Part shown: piece by piece, positions 1-11,000 of the stretch
How the letters are laid out: each line of letters starts with the position of its first letter
Numbering within the stretch: position 1 is the stretch's first letter
Source: Piezodorus guildinii
Taxonomy: Eukaryota; Arthropoda; Insecta; Hemiptera; Pentatomidae
Assembly (NCBI GenBank): GCA_023052935.1
Contig: CM041297.1
Coordinates: 46,810,417 to 46,874,416 of the forward strand
Direction of reading: 5' to 3'
DNA: 64,000 bases
The notes under the pieces: model-generated
The model's input: only the letters and a program-made list of their open reading frames with translations
The model's database searches: none
Told to the model about the DNA's origin: nothing
Position numbers and translations under genes: made by a program

Positions 1-1186
1 TTTGAGCACATTGTTTTGCCCGCAAATACTGTGCTGAAATTTGTTTTCATCATTTATTGACAACAACAATGTTGCACTACTACTACTTTTATTTTGTTAT
101 TGTTTTATGATTATAAGTGTATCGTTTAGTTGATTTATGAATAATAATGTTTTTACAAGCATGCAATTTTTTAAATATAAAAATAGAATGTTTCATATAT
201 AAAAATTAATGTTAAGAAAGAAAGTGCCATATGCATTAATTTGGGCAATAATTATCAATATATGATGATGTTTGACAGATCAATTAGGTTCTTTCCCACA
301 AAGCAAAAAAAAATCTACAAAAACATGTTCATTTTAACAAATTTGAGAATAGAAATATTGGGTATTAATTTCACAGCTTCCAAGACAAACTTTAGAACAC
401 AGACCCAAGATCAAAGTTATAGGGTATGCAGAAATAATTAATCAAGTCAGGATTTCTCTGAGAACGGATATGGGAAAGAACCTTTTAAGAAACATTAACT
501 ATTTTTAAAAATGTTTTAACTATAATCTAATTTAGATTGATTAAGTATGCTGTGTACAACAAAGCAACCCACTGAATTTGGGCAGAATGATGTTCAATAA
601 AGCATTTTTCTCTCTGTATGTCAATAAATCAGTTCAATTTAAAGATACTATATAATAGATGAAATGTATGATTAGATGAACATAAAAAACACATGTAAAA
701 TTTACCAAAATATTTTATTTGTATAAATCACAAAATTAGAGATAGTACAAATGTATATATGTGTTATTATTTTTTTATATTTTTAAATATATTATATAAT
801 GTAAATAATATTGTAAATAGAAAGTAGATTGTTGATACAAATCAACTATTTTAATTAGTTTTAATATTTAATGCTACTGTGATTATTGTGAATACTGATT
901 GTTCTTTCATTGTATTTTGTCGAGAAATAAAATGCTTTTACTCAAATATACATATCAAAAGTCTTATTTACTGACCATTAACTTTATTAAATTAATAATC
1001 ATTGCTACTTATGTAATCTTTGTTTGCTTAAGCTAAAGAAATTATCAATGAGGAATAACAGTTTTTAATATTAAAATTTGATAGATTTAACAGGAATATT
1101 GTAAGGATTAAGAAACAGTAAGTCTTCTCTCATATATATAAATAGGACTTAAAACTAATGGGCCTAAACATTTCTTTAAAAAAAAT
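1..1186. other. AT-rich sequence, no gene seen
   Basis: Both strands are interrupted by stops and the only short open frames are AT-rich chance frames. Nothing beyond runs of A and T is recognised. Confidence 0.6.
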
Positions 1187-2475
1187 CTTATATGCGCAAC
1201 ACACAACTTTCACTTACCTCCGTTGTTAAAATCAATTTAAGAATTTTTAAATACATGTAGAGATAAAAAAAATTGTTAAAGAATTAATTAAATTGAATTT
1301 TAATAGAAACATGTGTTTTATTAAATAATTATTATATTTTTATCTATAACAATCAGTTAGCGTTTGGTGTAATCACCTACAACTCAAATGTCAAGATTAT
1401 CACAACTAGGGACTCTGCTTCCTTGTCATGCCTCCAGGTGGCAGCATGGTCAAGATGAATTTCTCTTTTCAGGAACCAGAAACTGTCAGTTTTATCGACT
1501 TTTCATCTCTCTCTATTACCCTTTACAAATCCGTGTATTAGATAATATTTTTTCTAAAATCTTTAGCTATCCAACGGTATATTAATATTCTTGTGTTAAC
1601 AATTCGAGGAGCGGCGTGGTCTAGTGGATAGAACGCTAGTCTGCTGTGCTCCGGGTCCTGGGTTCGAATCCCGACCGTGGCAGAATATTATTTATTCTGT
1701 TAATTCGGTCGGGGGGCGACCCTAGGGTATGGAGACCCTCCTGGGGCAGACCCAGCCTCTATAAAGTGGGTACCCAAATTAATTGGGAAAAAACCTGGCG
1801 GCTGAGCGTGATCAAGGCCTTATCACCTCATTGCACTGCCGTTGGCCTAGAAACAGTACGAATCTCTATATGTACTGAGCCCAAGACCCTTCATGGGTTG
1901 TAGTGGTACAGGTTTTTTTTTTTTTTTTTTTTTTTGTGTTAACAAACAAAAAAAATACAAAAATATTTTTACACTTTTCTGCTTTAGTTGTTTATCAAAT
2001 TCGCTTAACTTTGATATTCAGCCATCCTTCATCAGTGCCATTAAGATGATATGGTTAATCTTTTGGAATATACAAAATTAAAGGTAGTTTAGAGGAAGAA
2101 AATTTAAAATATCGGCATTTAAGCCTTGTAAGACTATTTCAATCAGAATTAAACTTACATGATATTAAAGCCTATTAAATTTTACATCGATATCGCGAGT
2201 TTAATCAAAATCGTTAAAGCCGTTTTTGAAAAAATCGTAAAAAGGTGCTAAATGCATGGGATAAAGTAGGGCTTCTGGTCAGCCGATTTTAGTGAAAAAG
2301 TTGCTGTAACATTTTGGGCTTATAGTTGTCTTAAATATGAAATTTCAGTTTTGTACGACTTATGGTTTTTGCGCTAGACTTATCACACACACACACAAAG
2401 ACCTTTTTTCGGGACTTGGTCATTTGTACTCAGAAGACCCTAAAACGTGTATTCGAAAATTTTAGTAAGTGAAAG
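1187..2475 (-). repeat. E1 interspersed element, minus copy, with nested SINE
   Basis: The left end (GCGCAACACACAACTTTCACTTACC) matches the tails of other E1 copies read in reverse, and the right end carries the CACACACA-GACC and CCTAAAACGTGTAT landmarks of the head. The copy is split at 1591-1945 by a SINE. It runs antiparallel to the next copy at 2727. Confidence 0.75.
1603..1933 (+). mobile_element. tRNA-derived SINE, family 1, full length with TSD
   Basis: The head is tRNA-like: box A GTGGTCTAGTGGATAG and box B GGTTCGAATCCC, about 50 bp apart. It is followed by a family-specific body (GGGTACCCA, AACCTGGCGG, CATTGCACTGCCGTTGGCC, ACCCTTCATGGGTTGTAG) and a T-run tail. The 12-bp direct repeat TTGTGTTAACAA at 1591-1602 and 1934-1945 is the target-site duplication. 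It is inserted in an E1 copy, so it is younger than that copy. Confidence 0.9.
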
Positions 2476-2726
2476 TAATACGAATCAGCCAAAATATCTC
2501 ATTCAGTACAGAGTAATTAATTTAAAAGGATCAATCTATAATAAACTTTACTTTAGTATTTCTTCCTGTCTGGGAGAAACAGATAGATCATGGATAAGCC
2601 AATCTGTAATCTACAGCTTTTCCCAGTCAGGGAGATATTTAGTTTGGGGGGGGAGGGAATGGGCTGATTGATGAAAAATAGAAGGTAAAGAAAGAAAAAA
2701 ATAATCTACTAACAAAATTTATTTTT
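2476..2726. other. No feature recognised
   Basis: Short spacer between two antiparallel E1 copies. It contains a 74-codon open frame with no recognisable domain, judged chance. Confidence 0.5.
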
Positions 2727-3095
2727 ACTTTCAGTTACTATATATATGAAATATATAGTAAGAGAAAGTATTGCGACCATGAAAATTTTTTAATTCCAGT
2801 TTTCAACGGAAATAAATGTTTTAGGGTCCTCTGAGTCTAAATAACCAAGTCTCGAAAAGGTTTGTGTCAGTGTGTGGTAAGTCTAGTAGAAAAACTAAGT
2901 ATAACAAAAAAGAAAATTTCATATTTAAGACAACTATACGACCGAGATATTACACCAACTTTTTCACGAAAATTGGCTGACTGGAATAGCTAAGTTATAC
3001 CATGCATTTTGCACCTTTTTATGACTTTCTCGAAAACAGCTCTAATAAATTAAAAATCTCATATAGATGTAAACTTTAATAGGCTTTAATATTCC
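2727..3095 (+). repeat. E1 element, plus copy, 3'-truncated
   Basis: It begins TTTTACTTTCAGTTAC with the small palindromic head and continues with the AAAGTATTGCGACCATGAAA, TTTTAGGGTCC and GACAACTATACGACCGAGAT landmarks. It stops near 3095, where a reverse-transcriptase fragment begins. Confidence 0.7.
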
Positions 3096-3099
3096 TTCT

Positions 3100-3395
3100 T
3101 GACAAACAACTCAATAGGAATCCTCATATAAGACTGAAACAAATAGAAACTGCTCCACGTTTTCAGCTACTTCAACACTTACTAGACAAACGTTCTACTC
3201 TTCCACTAAACTACAAACGGGTCATTTACATGACTATCATAAGATCAATCTGGATGTATGAAGTAGAGCTTTGGGGCTCTACCAACCATTACATTCCGCT
3301 TGAATCCAATCCAGAAAAAGATAACCAATTAAAAAATCTAGCATGTTCTTTAATGAAGATTACTGCTAGGATGCAAGAATATAACTAATGGTAAA
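3100..3395 (+). pseudogene. jockey-type LINE reverse transcriptase fragment
   Basis: The plus frame reads NRNPHIRLKQIETAPRFQLL, then LNYKRVIYMTIIRSIWMYEV and ELWGST. This resembles the C-terminal region of jockey-clade reverse transcriptases, where KLLIYKTILKPIW-YG-QLWG is typical. It has no start or catalytic YADD motif and is a short relic. Confidence 0.65.
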
Positions 3396-4339
3396 TAGAC
3401 CACTAATATTAATTTGTAAACAAAGAATTGAAGTGAAAACAGAAACAGTCTTCATATAAAACCCATTATTTTATTAAATAGTTTCCAGGACAAAGTAAAC
3501 TAAAATCACAAATATTTTTAAGCCCCAGTAATTTCCTAACAGCATCTTGGGATGCTCTGATGAAGAGATACAATGTGAGCCAAAACTTTGGAAAAGCAAA
3601 AATTATAGTTGACTATTTTTTATGATCGCCGATTTGTCCTCTATTGTTAAAATAACAGTAACTTAATTTGATATTTATACTGTTTTGAATTACGCGATTA
3701 TCCATATATGAATCATTTTGCATGAAAATTTTTCAATGTTATGTTAGCAAAATAAAAACTAAGTAATATAAATTGGATTTAAATAGTTCCAACAACAAAA
3801 TCTTAAGAAGATAAAGTAAAGATTGCACAAATTGTTTTCTAGTTTGTCTTAATTGCGGTTACGAGACTAACACTCTTTGTAAAATTATTGTGGGAAATGA
3901 GAATATTAACTCAAACCATATCATAATCTCATCACGGTTAAATTTTAAATACTCAAGGATTTTCCATTGGAATTTCGATGAAATGCTCAATCCAAAAGGA
4001 AGGATGCTTAAGAATCTGACTCATTTTATCAATATTGAGAAATAAAAATAAATCAAACTTTATAAGTCCATCGTCCCTATCAGGTGAATTCAAGGGATGG
4101 CAATTATTCGAAATATTTCCTTGTTTCAACATTTCCCCGGCATCCATTCAAATCTAGAATCTTGGAGTCTTTTAAAAACTGAGAGCTTTTGTACCTACTT
4201 TTCAGGCAGTATCTTTACACAGGATACAATTTTTCAGAAGAAATTGCCATAAAATGTGATTTTTTTCTTCTTCTGTAATTCATATTCCTAATTTTGTTTT
4301 TTATAAATCATTTTTTGTTAATTCATCAAATTTCACTTT
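3396..4339. other. AT-rich, no gene seen
   Basis: No long open frame and no recognised repeat. The small minus frame at 3953-4147 has no recognisable domain. Confidence 0.5.
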
Positions 4340-4535
4340 ACTGCTTCTGTGACGTATCAGACGATGCTACAGTGGGAGTTTTAAATTTTACCTATCCAAG
4401 TTAAATTAGGATAGAGATCTTTGACAAGTTACAGAGATCGCACAGGCTTGGGACCATCATTTTATGTTCCCTCTTTAGGAAGACATAACAAATCTTTTTT
4501 TTTACACCCTTAGAAATATCTTAGGGCCATCCAAG
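4340..4535 (-). mobile_element. SINE family 2 fragment
   Basis: It shares the CAGACGATGCTACAGTGGGAG, GATCGCACAGGCTTGGGACCA and ATGTTCCCTC landmarks with the longer copy at 35987-36425. The tRNA-like head is missing. Confidence 0.65.
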
Positions 4536-4691
4536 ATTATTATTATTATTTAAACGGAAATTTTTTTAACGTATTTCAAAATTAACAAACTATTAAAATC
4601 ATTAAAAATTATATTCAGGGTGATTATGTGAAATATATATATTTTTTAAATACATAAAACAATAACGCTCAGAAAAAACTAATAAACCTTA

Positions 4692-5001
4692 TAAAAAAAA
4701 AAAAAACCTGTACCTCTAAAACCCATGAAGGGTCTACATATAGAGATTCGTACTGTTTCTAGGCCAACGGCCGTGCAATGAGGTGATTCGGCCGAGATCA
4801 CGCTAAGCCGCCAGGTTTTTCCCCATTTTTGGGTACCCACTTTATAGAGGTTAGGTTTGCTCCAGGAGGGCCTCCATACCCTAGGGTCGCCCCCTGGCTG
4901 AAATAACAGAATAAATAATCATCTGTCATAATCAGGATTCGAACCCAGGACCCGGAGCACAGTAAACTAGCGCTCTATCCACTATACCATGCCGCTCCCG
5001 C
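4692..5001 (-). mobile_element. tRNA-derived SINE, family 1, with TSD
   Basis: Full-length reverse copy: A-run, CCTGTACCTCTA, CCCATGAAGGGTC, AGGCCAACGGCCGTGCAATG, and finally the tRNA-like head read in reverse (box B GGATTCGAACCC). The 11-bp direct repeat AATAAACCTTA at 4681-4691 and 5002-5012 is the target-site duplication. Confidence 0.88.
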
Positions 5002-5012
5002 AATAAACCTTA

Positions 5013-6393
5013 CAATTTTAACAAAAATAATCAGCCTTATTATGACAATTTATTTTTATAGTGACAATTATTTTTCTGGTGCTTAATATGTTAAAGATTT
5101 AACAATAATTTTATTTTTTTTGACACATAAGTAGTTGTTAAGCAAATAGCATTGAGCATGTGTTATTACTAAGCAATCCCTTCATTGGAATATAAAAGAA
5201 GGACCATAAGGAGCAGAAAAAAAAAAAATCAATTTATAATTTCAATATATTCACAATAACAAGATATCACCTTTATAAAATTTTTACACAAGAAATAATT
5301 CTTTTAAAGCGTGAAGGATAAACATATGTATAAGAAATATAATTGGTTTATGTGTAGTAAAATATATTTATATAATAGCGATTTCAAACAACCACCACAA
5401 CAAGCATTGAGAAGAAATGATCAAAATATATAAGTACATTTTTTTTTTTCTTTTTACGATTTTTCATTTTACTATTTTCATTTTATGAAAAATACAATAC
5501 AGGATTTTCCTGTCATGACATCAAAATCTTATACACCTATCTCACATTTGATGGTAATAATAAACATAAATAAAACAAATATAGACTATGCAAAGATAAA
5601 TAAAAACTTAAATTATTGCATATCCGCCATAAAAAGAGAAACTCAAAACATCTAATTGTATCACCTAAAATAAAGCTTGCCATGTTAATAAAGATAAAAT
5701 ATAAGGAATTCATAATTATAAACATAAAGTTAATCAAAATCACAGGTGAATAATTTTTTAAGTCGAGAGCAAGCTGTGTGCATATGGTCTATTGGTCATT
5801 ACAACCGCTTAGTTTTGGTACAAAGGAACTACGCACAAACATATAAAAAAATTTCTAATATTTCCAAATTTCTTTTTCCACCTTAAGACAATATAATATA
5901 TACAAATTATGTACAATTACTTATAATTTTTACAAAGACACAGGATTCATTTAAAAAAACAAACAAAAACTCCACACATATACATATTTATATTAAATGT
6001 TGAAAATATATAAGAGCTCCCTTATTTATATATGTACCAATATATATATATATGTATATATAAATTATCATCACAGACGACATTGGAGAGCTTCATTGGA
6101 CAGCTCGACTGGTGTCATCGGTTACATTTAGAAAGCACATCATACAACATTGAAATATCGTCTATATTAGTTTATACCCAGATATCTTAATTTATATACA
6201 TAGTTTTACATTAACAATATATAGTTTATTTATTTGATGAGATCACTTACGAGGTTCCCTTCGAACACCGTCTTTATAAATAAATGTTTCTTCAACATGT
6301 CTTATGAGACCTTAAAAAACACATCTTCAACAATCAAATATATACCGACAATCATTGGATGTCTAATATAACAAATAAAAAATAAAATTCGTC
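5013..6393. other. AT-rich sequence downstream of the gene, no gene seen
   Basis: Runs of A, T and (TA)n, for example around 6040-6060. The 68-codon minus frame at 5537-5743 is hydrophobic only because the DNA is AT-rich. It could be distal 3' UTR if the RhoGAP transcript is long. Confidence 0.45.
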
Positions 6394-7222
6394 TTAGATT
6401 AAAAAATATTGGAGGTCTACTTCTGGGTAGATTCTCCAAAAGTTATTTTCACCTACAAGGAGAGGATCCTGAGTGTGCCTCACAGATTTTGATGAATTTT
6501 TTTTAGATAAAACTACACATTAAACAATTAGACTGAGCAAAATATTAGGGGACAAGGCTCCCCAGGAATCATGTAAAAAAAAAAAAACAGTGAGTTTGCA
6601 CTCCAAAAACACATTTTATTCAATACCTCTGTTTCTAATGAAGTTTATCTATAAAAATAAGTTTGGTGTCAAAATTACCCTACTTCAAAGTAGAATAATT
6701 AAAAAAAATAAGCCATTAAAATATTTGAGTTTTATGCTTGTAATAAACCATAAAATATAAATAATCTCGTCAAAACAATACTTTTAATAAGGTTTCTTAA
6801 AAACTGTGTCCCTCACTCCTAAAAAGGAATCTTAATCTGAGTTTTAAGAAACCTTATCATTTATATTTTGAGGGTAATTACCAAGCATAAAATTTAAATA
6901 TTTTAATGGCTTATTTTTTTTAATTATCCTGCTTTGAGATACAGTAATTTTGACACCTACTTATTTTTCTATCTTCAGTAGAACCGGAGAAATTCAATAA
7001 AATGTTTTTCGCATGCAAACTTTCAGATTTTTTTACACGACTCCTGTGGAGCATCGGTTCCTAATATTTTGCAGGGTCTAATCGTTTAAAGTCTAGTTTC
7101 ACCTAAAACAATTTCATAAAAATTGGTGAGACAAATTCAAGATTCTCTCCTAGTTAGATTAAAAAATATACGTCTTCATTGGAGACCTACTTCTGGGTAG
7201 ATTCTCCACGAGTTATTTTCAC
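6394..7222. repeat. Large foldback: inverted arms inside a direct repeat
   Basis: Arms of about 315-350 bp (6453-6806 and 6838-7153) are imperfect reverse complements around a short centre. They share AATAAGCCATTAAAATATTT and ATAAGGTTTCTTAAAA. A roughly 60-bp direct repeat (GGGTAGATTCTCC, GTTATTTTCAC) flanks them at 6394-6452 and 7154-7222. It looks like a non-autonomous foldback element and lies about 315 bp past the RhoGAP stop codon. Confidence 0.8.
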
Positions 7223-7537
7223 TTTGTATATTTTTTATTCAATACATTTACTTTCTGTATCGCAGTTACAGTTGTAAATTTCAATAATAAAAACTAAACA
7301 AAATTTAAATATACATAACAAAAAACATTTTAGTAAAAACAGCACATAACAATCTACAAATTAGGTAAATTTAAAATATAGTTTGGACAGTTGATTGATA
7401 AAAAAATATTTAAAAATAATAAATACTGACTTGGGTTCTAGTATTGTTAATGAAGACATTTGAAAAAACATTAGTCGCGGATGGTAACGCAGGAAGAGAG
7501 AGCAGCCCTCCTAGAAGAGGGAGTTGCTGTAGGATTG
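7223..7537 (-). other. Proximal 3' UTR of the RhoGAP gene (end undetermined)
   Basis: This is AT-rich sequence directly after the stop codon. The first plausible poly(A) signal on the minus strand is AATAAA at about 7233-7228. Whether the transcript stops there or runs on through the foldback at 6394-7222 cannot be told from sequence alone. Confidence 0.45.
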
Positions 7538-8068
7538 CTATAGCCTGGGAGCCGCCCAGACTAGGACCTGCTGGCCGCTGGACACAAGGTCCGGTGAGCT
7601 TGTCCTCCGCTCCTCCTCTGCTGCCTCCCTCTCCCTGTTGTCCAACCAACTCGTCTTGTCAAAGTCCTTGGTACCACCCACGGTGTGCCTCCTCTTGATG
7701 GAACGCTCACTTCCGCCACCAGTCTTCCTCTTCATCTTCGACTTGGCTCCTGTTTCCAAGACCTGCTTCCTACGCATCTGGTTCAAGTCTGTCTTCTCAG
7801 TCTTTGTCAGCGAATCCGACCTCTTCAATCCTCCGCTTCGACCCTCTTTCTTGTTCAGTGACTCTGCGCGACGCAGCAGTTTTACAGGCGCTTCTTTTTT
7901 CTCTTCCCTCTGCTTGAAGGATTCCGACCTCTTTAAGCGAAAAATACAATTCTCCTTTTCGTCATCTTTTTCCACTTCATCCTTATCCCTTTTCTCTTCT
8001 TCTTTTTCCTTCTCTTCGTTTTCGGTTCCCTCTTTGCTGCTGTCGATATGTGTTTCCAAAACTTTCAT
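7538..8068 (-). CDS. RhoGAP19D: RhoGAP terminal exon: charged tail with repeated phosphosite-like motifs
   Basis: The acceptor TTGTTTTAG lies immediately before ATGAAAGTT; the frame enters in phase 0 and runs 176 codons to a stop at 7538. Visible features are a Lys/Glu-rich stretch (residues about 670-699), three near-identical basic-Ser motifs (LKRSESF at 704-710, LRRAESL at 724-730, LKRSDSL at 740-746) and RRHTVGG at 785-791. The tail ends VLVWAAPRL. The motifs are the kind recognised by basophilic kinases and 14-3-3 proteins (inference). The antisense frames over this exon are shadows. Confidence 0.93.
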   Translation of the reverse strand: MKVLETHIDSSKEGTENEEKEKEEEKRDKDEVEKDDEKENCIFRLKRSESFKQREEKKEAPVKLLRRAESLNKKEGRSGGLKRSDSLTKTEKTDLNQMRRKQVLETGAKSKMKRKTGGGSERSIKRRHTVGGTKDFDKTSWLDNREREAAEEERRTSSPDLVSSGQQVLVWAAPRL

Positions 8069-11000
8069 CTAAAACAATTCATAAAAGTTATCATTATACA
8101 TCATAAAAATAATGTTCCAATATTAACAATAATAATAATTTTTTATTTCTTCTGGTACAAGTTCCTTTAGAATAATATAGCAGAAAATAAGAAGTGGACT
8201 TAAGACGGGAGTCTTAGAGTAAAGTAATTGAAAACAATAGAATTAAACTAATAACATGAACTAATAAGATAACTCAAAAGATAAATTCTGATAAAAATGA
8301 AAAAAAAACAAGAAAAATAAATGTTTGTTAACATGAGAAAAAAAAAGATATAATAAGATTTATAAAAAACAATATATATACAGTTTTAAAATAATATATA
8401 ATTTAATCTTACATATTTGAAAAGATTAAAAGAAAAATTTTAAATAATATTTGCTGTTAATCATTGGATACTCCATACAGCCAACTTATATTTTGCTAGA
8501 GCACCAAGATCTATATATTTTATAGTTCTGTATTGTCTTATTGTTATTAATTAATTGAATTCTATTCGGTATTTAAAAGGGAAGACACTTTACAGAAGAA
8601 GATAGGTAAAGAGTTATGTTATGGTAGCACGGATGATAAAGGACCTTTCAAAGGAGGCAGTTCTATGAGAGGGTAGGAATAGATCAGTAAGTTGAGATCT
8701 TGTATTTAGGGTGTGAACAGAAGAGCATGGAGTCAGGATTGGAATAGAAAGATGCCAAGTAGGTATTTTCTTCAGGATTCGGGATAGAGCCACCTTTGAT
8801 CACAATATCAGTGAGAGACGTGTGACTGTCTGGAGAGGCCGCACATAAATATTATAAATCTATTCATTAATCTTTGTAACCTCATCTCGTTTTCGAGTCC
8901 TCCATAAACTGGACATCCATAGTCAAAGTGGGGGAGTATGAGAGATGACACCAAGAGATGACGGATACTTCTAGGAAAAGAGTCATGGAAACGTAGGAGC
9001 TGTTTGAGGTTAGAGATAGTTTTTCTGGTAATTTGGGAAATAGGGTTTACTCTATGTTAAATTTTGATCACTGATAGTTTAGAAACAAGAAATCCTTAAA
9101 GGCTTACCTCAAGGTTGGGCGATGTAAAACTGCGATGTAGACTTGGGTCTCGGAACGACAGAGCAGTTGGAGGTTGAGGGTCATTAGACGGGCTGCTGGA
9201 GAGTAAGCCGAGCGACTTCATCTTGGCATCGAACGTATCTGTCAACGTCGAGACTAGGTCTGCCACAGCTAAAACAGGCGACAAACATTAGAACATATCC
9301 ATTGAATAATTATCATAAACCATATGAAGGATTAATTTATTTTTAACAGTACCGTAACCAAGAATGTAAATAAATTATACTGCAAATAGTAAAATATATA
9401 AACATTGAACTAATAAGATATTAGAAAATTTATATCCATAGAACACTGCAAACAGTAAAGATCTTATACTAATACTGATTTAGTTCACAGGTTTTCTTCT
9501 AACTCAGTTGTTCCCAAAAAAAAAAAATTTTGGCAGACGCATTCAACCAATTATTTCAGAGGTAAGGACCCCCACCCCCTAAATTCTAAAGATCTAAATC
9601 CTAAATATTAGATATATCTTAAGATTTTTAGTAGGCTATACCGTATGACGTATAGTTCATGCGAAATGCCATGATTACTGAAACTCAGTATGATAGAAAT
9701 GAAAAAAAAAAAAATCAATCCATATCTCATTACGTTTTGAGGTCCATGAATGCCTCATTTTCAGAAATATTAATTAAAAACAACAATTTAATATCAGACT
9801 TAAAATTTCAACAACTTTTACCTTGGGTAATATAGAAACATTAGCAAGTACAGGTGGGGAGTAGGATTAAATGTCAATTTTGTTTACTTGTTAGTCAAAG
9901 CATGTACATATATTTTAATTGGTTGAATTATGTGACATTGTTTACCATTGCCACACAGTGACAATGTTTATTATAATGACAATTATGAAAATAGATATAA
10001 ATAAATTTGATAAAATGACCTGTATTATTTTAGTAAGGAAAATTGTAAGTATAATAAAAATAAAAAATGATTTAAAAAAAACAATTTAAGATAGAGGAAA
10101 TTATTTATAAGATTATGATTTTTAAATGTTGATAATATGTTGAAATTTTAAGTCTATATTGAATAGTTGTTTTTAGTTTTTAATTAATATTTCTGAAGAT
10201 GAGGCGCACATGGACCTCAAAAAGTAAAGAGATAAGGATTGATTTATCCAAGTAATAATAAATAAATTTATAAAGAAGAGAAAGTTCTAATCAATTATTT
10301 AATACATATATACTCTTCATAATTAGAAAATTGAAAAAAAGAACCAGGCTTTTGGGAGTATGCTTCACTCCGTGAAAAATCATCATAAAAAAATGTTATA
10401 ATCTGTCCTTTAAGATCATTATTTTTCGAAATGTTAGAAAATGACCAATTTTAATTATTTATATCAGTTAGAATGTTGAACTTTCCGCACAGATCATGTC
10501 TAATTTTTATAAAAGCCAAGGCTTCACAAATATTTTACGTCAAGGTAGTTTAAAATTATTCTCCAGTGACATCTCGCAGACCCCTGGATGTCATCTGTGG
10601 AATCCCAAGGGTCCGCCGACCACTAGTTGAGAACCACTGCTCTAACTCAGTTAAAGATCAGATCTTCATTCAGAGGCTGTGAGTCCCTTTACATTCTCTG
10701 ATTCTAGTGCTGATGGTATAGAATGTTATAAAAGAATTGTCCCCTTTGATCTTGAATCGTCCATAATAGCACCCAAGGAATGGAGATGAATGGGTGACCA
10801 AACTAACCCCTCCCCCAAAGGCAGGGCTAGCCAGCAATTGGAATTAAGTTAGACCATTGTGGAGTCGAATGAGCATGTATTATAATCTAAAATTATGAGA
10901 AATTTCAGAAAATCAAAAGATTTGGCCCATGATAGACCAATACTAAGGAAAAATTCAATCAGGAAAATCAAATGAATTGCGAATCCATTTGACCAATTAA

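Noticed and set aside
1608..1680. Free-standing tRNA gene
   Set aside because: A and B boxes are present, but the sequence continues into a SINE body and has a target-site duplication. The same holds for the heads at 4930-5000, 42110-42178 and 36355-36420.
7410..8072. Open frames at 7410-7649 (minus), 7444-7698 (plus) and 7638-8072 (plus)
   Set aside because: They overlap the terminal RhoGAP exon in other frames or strands and show no domains.
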